Positions 56,379 to 64,000 of a stretch of 64,000 bases of DNA are shown in pieces. A model generated the notes under the pieces. It saw only the letters and a program-made list of their open reading frames with translations. It ran no database searches and was not told where the DNA came from. A program made the position numbers and the translations under genes. Origin of the DNA: Protopterus annectens (Eukaryota > Chordata > Ceratodontiformes > Protopteridae); assembly GCF_019279795.1 (NCBI RefSeq), contig NC_056737.1, forward strand, positions 41,931,972-41,995,971, read 5' to 3'. Positions within the stretch are counted from its first letter, which is position 1. Every line of letters starts with the position of its first letter.

Positions 56379-58199
56379 ATGTCAGATAAAGTTAATAATT
56401 GTTTAACTTGTGGGAAACAAATACCTCATAAGGATTTTCACTCTTACTGCCTCCCCTGCCTAGGCCCAGACCACGACGTCTCGGCCTGCTCAGCCTGTGC
56501 TTCCTTCAACCGACGAACTCTTAGACGTCGGTTGGAGTTTGCAGAGGAATTCTTTGGGGCTACTTTTGCTTATAAGATGCCGTTGGAGACTCCGACTTCG
56601 CATTTAGTTAAAAAACGGAAGGACAAGGACCGGCACACGCGGCCCGCGGTTTCGGCTGAAACCACGGTCAGGCCTACTGAGAGTGTCTCGGTCTCTGCTG
56701 AAACAGTGTCCTTGATACTACTTATTACCGAAACCGCACAACCGACTACCTCGGCCCCGGAGGCCCCGGCCGAGTCGGTTATTGAATTACCTACTGAAAC
56801 CGGTGTCCAGGAACCTTCCGACACCATTCCTTTAGACAAGTCTACTTCTGCACGTGGGGCAGCCAGACCCCCTGCTTCCATGTCCATTAAGGCTTTTTCT
56901 AGGGCTAAAGCTGCTAAACTTACTAAAGCTTTGCCTCCCAAGGTTTCCTCTCAGAGACCTTCTAATGGCTCTCAGATTCTTTGCCTAGCAGAGGATCTTA
57001 TCTCATTAATTAGAGGTTCTCAACCTCATCCAGACAGGGGCTCTCAACCTCCTCCAGACAAAAGGCCCAGGGTTGAGCCCTCTGACCCCCACTCCTCAGA
57101 TGAGTCCACTGATGGCTCTGCTCCATCAGATCACCAGGAGGAGGCTTATTCAGCCTACGAGGATTCTGATGCTGAAGAATCTATTACCTCGGCCTCCCCT
57201 CCTGAAGAGTTTTCCTTTGGAGAGACATTACACTCTATGAGAGAACATTTTCAATGGCAGGGTCAGGAATTCTCTGATTCTAGAAAGAGATTAAGGACCT
57301 TTTTACATTTACCTCAGCATAGGCCTTTAGCTATACCTCCTGTTTTGAATGTCATTGATGATGTGTACTCTGATGCTAGTACAGCCCCTGACTCTCTCCC
57401 TCTGGCTCCTGCCAAACCCGATAGGTACTACAGGGTCCCGGACTCACACCTACACTTGTACAAGGCCCACTCTGCTGATCCAGAAACTATTTCCCAGGGC
57501 CCAAAAGGGGTTGCTGCTGCCACTGCTAAAAATCCTCTACCCTCTGAAAGGGAGTCCAGAGCATTAGAGAGATGGGGTAAGAAAGTGTATACTTCTGCAA
57601 CTCTTTCCATGAGGGCATTAAATTGTCAATTTCATATGATACAGTACCAAGAGTATTTGTTAGATGAATTGCATAAGAAACTGTCCTCTCCTGAACCCCT
57701 TGATCGGAAAAACCTTCAGGATCTGGTGCATAACTCCCAGCAGGTTAGTAACCATTTATTACAGTGTGGTTATGATGCATTGGAAGCTTCATGTAGGTCA
57801 GCTATGACAGGTGCAGTTATATGTAGGCATGCCTGGCTGAAGGAACAATCTTTGCCAGACCATGTTAAAGCTAAGCTTTTGGATGCTCCTGTGGAAAAGC
57901 AAAAATTATTTGGTTCCACGGCTCAAGAGGTCTTAAAGAAATTTGAAGAAAAGGCAAAATCTGTGCAAACAGTCAAAGACTTTCTGCAAGTCCAACCACC
58001 GAGATTCAGCAGAAATTGGCCTACTAAGAATTGGTCCTTTCCGGACTCAGACAGATCTCAGAGAGGCAGGAATAGACGTGCCAGAGGTAGAGGGCAAGCT
58101 AGAGGCTCCTACAGAGGCCGTCTGTGGCAGCCTCCCAACCAGAGAGGTAGTGCAGGAACTACAACTGCTACACCAGGACAGACTCGGACTTTATTTTGA
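56379..58199 (+). CDS. DIRS K gag, intact 606-codon frame
   Basis: The only complete gag frame in the window. Residues 1-50 are a Cys/His module (CLTCGKQIPHKDFHSYCLPC, CLGPDHDV, CSACASFNRRT). Residues about 60-160 are a Pro/Thr/Ser/Glu-rich linker after a KKRKDKD basic patch. MSIKAFSRAKAAKLTKALPP follows near 170, SLIRGSQPHPDRGSQPPPDK near 215 and the acidic YEDSDAEESITSASPPEE near 265. The conserved core runs from FSFGETLHSMREHFQWQGQE through KPDRYYRVPD and ERWGKKVYTSATLSMRALNC to ASCRSAMTGAVICRHAWLKE. The tail is Arg/Gly-rich (RRARGRGQARGSYRGRLWQP). Start chosen at ATG 56379, which matches the start of G, H and J; an in-frame ATG at 56079 lies in the ITR. Role in RNA packaging is inferred from position and from the basic tail. 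Confidence 0.92.
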   Translation: MSDKVNNCLTCGKQIPHKDFHSYCLPCLGPDHDVSACSACASFNRRTLRRRLEFAEEFFGATFAYKMPLETPTSHLVKKRKDKDRHTRPAVSAETTVRPTESVSVSAETVSLILLITETAQPTTSAPEAPAESVIELPTETGVQEPSDTIPLDKSTSARGAARPPASMSIKAFSRAKAAKLTKALPPKVSSQRPSNGSQILCLAEDLISLIRGSQPHPDRGSQPPPDKRPRVEPSDPHSSDESTDGSAPSDHQEEAYSAYEDSDAEESITSASPPEEFSFGETLHSMREHFQWQGQEFSDSRKRLRTFLHLPQHRPLAIPPVLNVIDDVYSDASTAPDSLPLAPAKPDRYYRVPDSHLHLYKAHSADPETISQGPKGVAAATAKNPLPSERESRALERWGKKVYTSATLSMRALNCQFHMIQYQEYLLDELHKKLSSPEPLDRKNLQDLVHNSQQVSNHLLQCGYDALEASCRSAMTGAVICRHAWLKEQSLPDHVKAKLLDAPVEKQKLFGSTAQEVLKKFEEKAKSVQTVKDFLQVQPPRFSRNWPTKNWSFPDSDRSQRGRNRRARGRGQARGSYRGRLWQPPNQRGSAGTTTATPGQTRTLF

Positions 58200-60080
58200 C
58201 TCTGCCGACTAGGGCTCAATTAGAAGCACCTTTGGGCGGAAAGCTTTCCTTATTCTCAAAAAAATTGGCACAGCATTACAAGGGACACATGGACACTGCA
58301 AATAATAGACAAAGGATACAGGTTCCATTTCCACACATTGCCAAAAAGAAAAGGCATGCCAGACCTGCCATCAAATCAGAGGGCAGTGGCTTTGAAGCAA
58401 ATTACCAACTTAATGCAAATGAAAGCCATAGAAAAGGTACCTCTTTCAGAACAAGGCCAAGGATTTTACTCCAGATTATTCCTTGTTCCAAGAAAAGAAA
58501 ATCAATGGAGGCCTATTCTCGACTTGTCCGCACTGAATACTTACCTCATTGTGCCAAAATTCAAAATGCTGACTCTACAGCAACTCCTTCCCATGCTGGG
58601 CAAGGGGTCTTGGCTGGTGACTCTAGACCTCAAGGAGGCATACCTGCATGTCCCTATCCGACAAAGACACCTCAGATTTCTTGCAGGGTCAGAACATTAT
58701 CAATTCTCAGCATTGCCCTCTGGCTTATCTACTGCACCCAGAGTATTCACGAAATGCCTGGCATCAGTAATTGCACACTGCAGACTTCAGGGGATTCAAA
58801 TCTACCCATATCTGGACGACTGCCTTATACAAGCGGACAGCAAGCAAACTCTGTTAAAGGACTTGGACTATGCCATCCACCTGCTACAGGCCTTGGGATA
58901 TACAGTCAACATCCACAAATCAAGACTTGTTCCATCCCAAAGAATAACTTTCCTGGGTGCGGATCTAGACACAACCACCCAAATGGCTTTTTCTCACAGA
59001 AGAAAAACAAAAACAACTACCGGATTACTTCAAGAATCTGACAAGACTAACTCAGCTGACTGCAAGGAAAATCCTGCAGGCCCTGGGTTACATGGCATCT
59101 TGCATTCTTCTGATTCCACAAGCAAGACTGCATATAAGGAAATTACAATGGTACCTAAGGAGTTTATGGACTCAGCACAGTCACAGCTTAGAAACTTTGA
59201 TCCCACTCATTCCATGCCTTCAAAAGGAATTTCTGTGGTGGGCTCAAGCCTGCCAGTCGAACAGCGGGTTGCCCTTCAGCAAGCCAAGAGCCAACCAAAC
59301 CATCACCACGGGCGCTTCAGACCAAGGTTGGGGAGCACACATGGAGGGCAGATGTATCCAAGGGCTATGGTCACAAAAAGAGCTGCACATGCACATAAAC
59401 CAAAAGGAAATGCTGGCAGTGATACACGCAATCGAGGCCTTCAAACCTTTCCTTCATCAAGGCCACCTGCTCATAAGGACAGACAACACCACAGTTATGT
59501 AGTACATAAACAAGCAAGGAGGCACCCATTCCTACCCTCTTTGCAGACTGGCAATGAATCTATGGGAACTTTCCTTGAAACTCAATATACAGCTACAGTC
59601 CCAGTTTGTGCCAGGGAAAGACGATATACTGGCAGACAGCTTAAGCAGAACTACCATGGATGCACACGAATGGATGCTGCACCCAGACATCTTCTTACTC
59701 ATAACACAATCATGGGGAAGGCCGGAAATAGATCGGTTCGCTTCCCCCCACAATCAACTGAAGAAATTCTGCTCAAGAACATACCACCCACAAGCATGGA
59801 AAGTGGACGCTCTCTTTCAGCTGGAAAGCTCTAACAGTGTATGCTTTCCCACCTCTTCCATTAATGACCAAGGTCTTACTGAAGATCAGGGCAGAGCAGC
59901 CCAGAGTGATTCTGATAGCTCCAAACTGGCCAAGACAGCACTGGTACCCACTGTTAGAGCATGTCGCAGACGAAACCGTGGCCTCTCCCCCTATGGCCAC
60001 TTCTACTGACGCAGCACAATTTCAAGACTCTGCATTCCAACCTGAAAACCTTAAAGCTAACTGCCTGGAGAATACCATGA
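58196..60080 (+). pseudogene. DIRS K RT-RNase H-MT polyprotein, few lesions
   Basis: Frame starts LTLPTRAQLEAPLGGKLSLF. One extra A near 58262 shifts it. A long clean RT follows: EQGQGFYSRLFLVPRKENQW, LDLSALNTYLIVPKFKMLTL, LVTLDLKEAYLHVPIRQ (three residues short), YPYLDDCLIQ near 58800, FLGADLDTTTQMAF. An extra T near 58990 shifts it again. RNase H has TITTGASDQGWGAHM near 59310 (catalytic Asp now Gly) and TDNTTVM followed by TAG 59500-59502 for Trp. The MT-like region HEWMLHPDIF to IAPNWPRQHWYPLL has one break near 59810. Stop TGA 60078-60080 overlaps the YR ATG. Confidence 0.92.
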
Positions 60081-61117
60081 CTCCTCCTCAGGATAACCTA
60101 TCCCAGAGTATGAAGGATATTATGGAAGCTCGCCGGCCTTCCACAAGGTAGGCATATTCAGCAAAATGGAAAAGATTTCACACTTGGAACACAACAAGGG
60201 GCCTAGATGTGACACTGATGAACATGGCACACATACTGGAATATTTGGCAGAATTGTTCCACAATGGCCTGTCTTACTCTTCCATTAAGATACATGCCTC
60301 AGCAATTTCAGCAGAATACAATGTTAATCCACCTGTCTTCTCTCATCCTCTCCTAAGACAGTTTCTAAGAGGAATCAAAAACATCAATCCTCCAAGGAAA
60401 CCGCCTCTACCTACCTGGGACCTTAACTTCGTGTTGGAAAAACTAACACTTCCTCCCTTTGAACCAGCAGCATCGGCAGATCTACAGTTTCTGTCTTGGA
60501 AAACTGCCTTCCTTCTGGCCATAATCTCAGCAAGAAGAGTATCTGAGTTACAAGCTTTAATGGCAGTGCAGCCATTTCTTATCTTTCATCAGGACAGAGT
60601 TTCTTTGAGGACCAATCCTACATTTATGCCAAAGGTGGTATCCAGGGTATCTTTGAACCAAGCTATTCACTTGCCTACATTCTTCCCACAACCACAAAAT
60701 AAAGGGGAGAAACTTCTGCACACCCTGGACATACACAGACAATTGCGCTACTACTTGGACAGAACTAAAAGTTACAGAAAGACTGACCAGTTGTTTGTAG
60801 CATATGCTGCTGGGGCCCAAGGAAAAGCAATTTCCAAACAGACAATTTCAAAATGGATAGGAAATTGCATTCGTTTTTGTTACTCCTTTCATGGAAAAAC
60901 TGTGCCAGCTAACATTAGACCTCATTCCACGAGAGCCACAGCCACCACCACAGCCTTCCTAAGAGGGGTGGCTACCAATGACATTTTAGAAGCTGCTACA
61001 TGGAGCTCCGTGCATACATTTGCCAAGCATTACAATTTACCTTTATACTCCAGATCCAGAGCAGGTTTTGCTATGGCAGTCCTGCAGGGTATCTTAACTA
61101 CACCATCCTTTACTTAG
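60077..61117 (+). pseudogene. DIRS K tyrosine recombinase, single nonsense codon
   Basis: ATG 60077 lies in ATGA over the RT stop. A TAG at 60149-60151 interrupts RRPSTR(K), then the frame is open to TAG 61115-61117: SYSSIKIHASAISAEYNVNP, DLNFVLEKLTLPPFEPAASA, ISARRVSELQALMAVQPF (Arg I), KAISKQTISKWIGNCIRF, IRPHSTRATATTTAFLRGVA (His-x-x-Arg), TWSSVHTFAKHYNLPLYS (Tyr near 61033). All catalytic residues are kept, so one base change separates this frame from an open one. Total length without the stop is about 346 residues. Confidence 0.93.
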
Positions 61118-61150
61118 TACCTCCACCCCCAGATTGGCTATGGTATTCCA

Positions 61151-61247
61151 CCCATATGTGATGACTGCAGATGCATCCTTGAAGGACATAGTACAGTTTT
61201 GTACCTACCATAAATGTAGATGTCCGATAGGTATGCATCTGCAGTCA
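61151..61247 (+). repeat. DIRS K internal complementary region
   Basis: CCCATATGTGATGACTGCAG to GGACAT is the exact complement of the left end of K. AGTACAGTTTTGTACC onward to ATGCATCTGCAGTCA is complementary to its right end. The AT at 61188-61189 marks the predicted circle junction. Confidence 0.93.
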
Positions 61248-61437
61248 GGTTTACCCTCCCTCCTTCCCCTCTGTGGTATTCCTAGGGTGCTTACCCCTCT
61301 ATTAGCTAGCTGGGGTAATCTATTATGGTGTATTTGTTTGTATATATATATATATGTATATATTTTTCTGCAAATGTTTGGAATTTTATTGCATTCCTCC
61401 AAATTTAGCCTTCCTAGAGGGCACCTGGCATCTGGGG

Positions 61438-61646
61438 CAAGAAAAACTGAGGAAGATGGCGTCGGCTGATGCTTTTATACCCCAGACGCTCTGACGTCGG
61501 GGAAAGTGCGACATCAGCCGAGACCAGACCCAGACTTTGGAATCCGGCTGACCGAAGGGCTGCCTGAGGCAGGACAACCCATATTTGATGACTGCAGATG
61601 CATACTTATCGGACATCTACATTTATGGTAGGTACAAAACTGTACT
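61438..61646 (+). repeat. DIRS K right ITR
   Basis: Inverted copy of 56079-56256 ending CGGACATC at 61617, then the right-only extension TACATTTATGGTAGGT..CTGTACT. Confidence 0.92.
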
Positions 61647-62324
61647 ATTCTTTACCCCCCAGCTCCAGTCAAACCAGACCGATACTACAGAGTCCCTGAC
61701 TCTCTCAAATTTCTTTATAAAAACCCTATTGCAGACCCAGAAACCATTTCCCAAGGTCCCAAAGGGGTTAAGGCTTCCACGGCTAAGAATCCAGTCCCCT
61801 CAGATAGGGACTCTAGAGCATTAGACAGATGGGCAAAGAAAGTTTACACCTCTGCAACTTTAGCAGTGACTGCTCTAAATTGCCAGTTTCACATGCTTAA
61901 GTATCAACAATACTTACTGTCTCAAAACAGAAAATGAGTATAAATGCAGAGCAACCTGACTATAAGGAAATGCAGGATGTATTGCATGCAGCTGAACAAG
62001 TGGGAAAGCATACTTTGCAATGTGGTTTTGATTCATTAGAAGCTTCTTGTAGAGCAGCGGTTACAGGATCTGTGATTCGAAGGCATGCTTGGTTAAAAGA
62101 ACAAAGTTTACCAGATCATGTTAAGGCAAAATCATTGGATGCTCCTTTGCAGCAAGATAATTTATTTGGTATTAAGGCAGAAGAAGTATTAAAATGGAGG
62201 ATAAGGCAAAATCTATGATGCAAACAGTAAAGGATTTCTTACAGGTACAGCCACCACGATTTAGCAGAAATTGGCCTACAAAGAATTGGTCCTTTCCAGT
62301 CTCAGACAGGCCACAAAGAGGCAG
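61647..62324 (+). pseudogene. DIRS J gag, 3' part (between K and L)
   Basis: Continues the frame cut at 56078: PAPVKPDRYYRVPDSLKFLY then KNP, SQGPKGVKASTAKNPVPSDR, ALDRWAKKVYTSATLAVTAL, then after a short deletion MSINAEQPDYKEMQDVLHAA at 61934, QVGKHTLQCGFDSLEASCRA, RHAWLKEQSLPDHVKAKSLD, and FSRNWPTKNWSFPVSDRPQR up to the L insertion at 62325. Confidence 0.9.
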
Positions 62325-64000
62325 ATGTTCTTCATCTCACATTGCTGCAGTCCTGACACTTGGGTAGTCCGCTGTCCCAGTCGGCCCGAATACCAAAGTA
62401 TAAGGCTGACGTCGGTCAAGGCGCATTAGTCTGACGTCAGGACGTCAGGGTACAAATGCGCATGACCGACGTCATTTCCTCAGTCTTTTTTGCCGCGTGG
62501 TCCGATGCAGAAGCAGTTTTGCAAGTGCAGGTTGGCGTTCTGAGATTTTCCGAAGTCAGAGTTTCAGACCGAATCCAAGTTGGCTAAGTACCCCGTTGGG
62601 GAATATTTTGGTTTTCTTGCCTCAGTATTTTACCGGATGTCAGAAAAAGTGAATAACTGTATTTCTTGTGGGAAACAGATACCTCATAGGGATTACCATA
62701 CCTTGTGTATACCTTGCTTAGGGCCTGAGCACGACGTGGTTGGCTGTCGCTCTTGTGCTAGATTTAACAAACGCACTATAAAGAGAAGATTAGATTGTGC
62801 CAGGTTAGTTTTGGGAAGCGGTGTAATTATAAAATGCCGCCGGATGCTCCGGCGCCGCTTCATCAAAAAAGCGCAAGGACAAAACAGCAAAGCCTAGGCT
62901 GGAAGAACCGTCCGTACTGGACGTCGGTTCTTTAGAGGGCTCGGTGGAGCCAGAGGTTCAGCCAGTAATTTCTTTGGAATCCCAGGGAGAGACTTTATTA
63001 CTGCAAGATGTGACCTCTCAGGAGGTAGGCCAGGCGGAAGGGGCTTCTCAGGTAGCTGTTCTTCCCTCCCTTCCTAAGGTGGTTAGGCCCTCCCCTGCTG
63101 TTTCCAAGGCTTCTCCCAGGGGCAGGCCAAGTTTTGTTTCAGGTGTTACCCCTACTTCTTCAGGGTCTGTACCTAAGAAGCATATGCTTAAGATGGCAGA
63201 AGATTTGATTACAATGATTAGAGGTTCTATGCCCCCTCCTGATAAGAGGCCTAGGGTGGAACCTGAGCTTGGGAGTTTTGAGCAGTGTTCGGATGCTTCT
63301 GAGTCTTCGGCTGAACACTTGCAGGAGTATTCCCCTTACTCTGTTTCTGATGTAGATGATTCTACTCCTTCTGCTTCTCCCCCTGAGGATTTTTCATTTT
63401 CAGAGACTCTTCATTCCATGAGGGAGCATTTTAAATGGGAAGGTCAGGATTTCTCTGATTCCAGGAAAAGGCTGAGGGAATTTTTGTTTCTACCCCAGCA
63501 TAGGCCTTTAGCTATACCTCCTGTTCTGGATGTGGTGGAGGATGTTTTTGCAGAGACTTCTCTGAACCCTGATTCTTTGCCTCCTGCTCCAGTAAAACCA
63601 GATAGATATTATAGGGTGCCTGAAGCTCATAAGTATCTTTTTAAGAGTCCTAGGGCAGACCCAGAAACTGTTTCACAGGGGCCTAAAGGTGTTAAGGCTT
63701 CTGTTGTTAAAAATCCTGTTCCTCCAGATAAAGAGGCAAGGGCTTTGGATAGATGGGGAAAGAAAGTGTATACTTCTTCCACTTTGGCCATGAGAGCTTT
63801 GAATTGCCAGTTTCATATGTTGAAATACCAAAATTATCTCCTTTCACAATTAAAGTCTAAGGTAGATGCTTTGGCGGAAGGTATTGAGTGTAAAGAGTTG
63901 CAGGATTTAGTTCATGTTTCTGAACAGGTGGGTAAGCATTCTTTGCAATGTGGTTTTGATGCTGTGCAGGCCTCTTCGAGGGTGGCTGCCACTGGTTCAG
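62325..64000 (+). mobile_element. DIRS element L (divergent family 2), continues past window
   Basis: Left end ATGTTCTTCATCTCACATTG inserted in J's gag (flank GGCAG, so GAT at the junction; relatives read GGCAGATACAG). Left ITR to about 62495 contains TGACGTCA at 62432-62439 and a degenerate TATA position (GGGTACAAATG). The gag is in good condition; the rest is outside. Confidence 0.92.
62637..64000 (+). CDS. DIRS L gag, nearly intact, partial at window end
   Basis: ATG 62637: MSEKVNNCISCGKQIPHRDY, HTLCIPCLGPEHD, CRSCARFNKRTIKRRLDCAR. A small frame slip lies between about 62815 and 62863 around the KMPPDAPAP basic patch. From 62863 the frame is open without a stop for 379 codons to the window edge: a Glu/Gln-rich linker, HMLKMAEDLITMIRGSMPPP, DVDDSTPSASPPEDFSFSET, SLNPDSLPPAPVKPDRYYRV, ALDRWGKKVYTSSTLAMRAL, QVGKHSLQCGFDAVQASSRV. 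The linker differs strongly from family 1. This may be a young element, but its other genes are not visible. Confidence 0.88.

Larger units (their letters stand above)
56079..61646 (+). mobile_element. DIRS element K (family 1), youngest-looking full copy
   Basis: 5568 bp with nearly identical ITRs, an ICR, an intact gag, an RT gene with a few lesions and a YR with one stop. It is inserted in the gag of J. Flanks join as CCCTGAT..TTCTTTACC, where J's relatives have CCTGATTCTTTACC, so the empty site can be read directly. Confidence 0.96.
54783..62324 (+). mobile_element. DIRS element J (family 2), holds K and is cut by L
   Basis: Visible parts are 54783-56078 and 61647-62324, separated by K. 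L starts at 62325, before the end of J's gag. Only the left ITR (54783 to about 54965, TGACGTCA at 54903-54910, TATATAA at 54923-54929) and gag are in the window. Confidence 0.9.

Noticed and set aside
58185..58205. Programmed frameshift between gag and RT
   Set aside because: The relative frame of gag and RT differs among A, D, H and K, no slippery heptamer is conserved, and family 2 has an ATG at the RT start. No common recoding signal can be claimed.

Overview
The window is vertebrate nuclear DNA. The only convincing host gene is the last coding exon of SRP14 (signal recognition particle 14 kDa subunit) at 4065-4154 on the + strand. It has a branch-point-like TACTAAC, a splice acceptor and a downstream AATAAA. 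About 75% or more of the rest is DIRS-type tyrosine-recombinase retrotransposon sequence. DIRS elements at this density point to an amphibian, lungfish or another DIRS-rich vertebrate; the species cannot be fixed from the sequence.

The DIRS copies share one plan: left inverted terminal repeat (ITR) with a TATA box; gag with an N-terminal Cys/His module and an Arg/Gly-rich tail; RT-RNase H followed by the segment assigned in DIRS elements to a methyltransferase-like domain; a tyrosine recombinase (YR); an internal complementary region (ICR) complementary to both element ends; and a right ITR. I label them A to O (E and P unused). Family 1: A (1-3658, cut by the window edge), D (22272-27819), H (44328-49869), K (56079-61646). 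Family 2: B (4491-9857), F (34605-50736, interrupted), G (39679-50452, interrupted), I (from 53295), J (54783-62324, interrupted), and the divergent L (62325 to the window end). C (10017-12459) is an old, internally deleted copy with a different ITR. M (about 13.6-17.7 kb), N (about 17.8-21.9 kb) and O (about 32.5-34.6 kb) are strongly decayed. All lie on the + strand.

Two nests dominate. In the first, H sits in the YR gene of G, and G sits between the ICR and right ITR of F. In the second, I sits in the endonuclease region of a minus-strand CR1/L2-like LINE (50804-53294), J sits in the gag of I, and K and L both sit in the gag of J. A second, RTE-like minus-strand LINE (14987-16927) interrupts the RT of M and is flanked by an 8-bp target duplication. 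The junctions show how DIRS integrates: the ICRs predict a circle junction with an AT core, and most targets read GAT.

No copy seen in full has all genes intact. K is the best: gag is open for 606 codons and the YR has one stop codon. L is open for at least 379 gag codons to the window edge. Stretches with no assignable gene are 3659-4064, 9858-10016, 12460-13560, 21950-22271 and most of 27820-32480; the last may hold a transcript 3' end near 31.84 kb.
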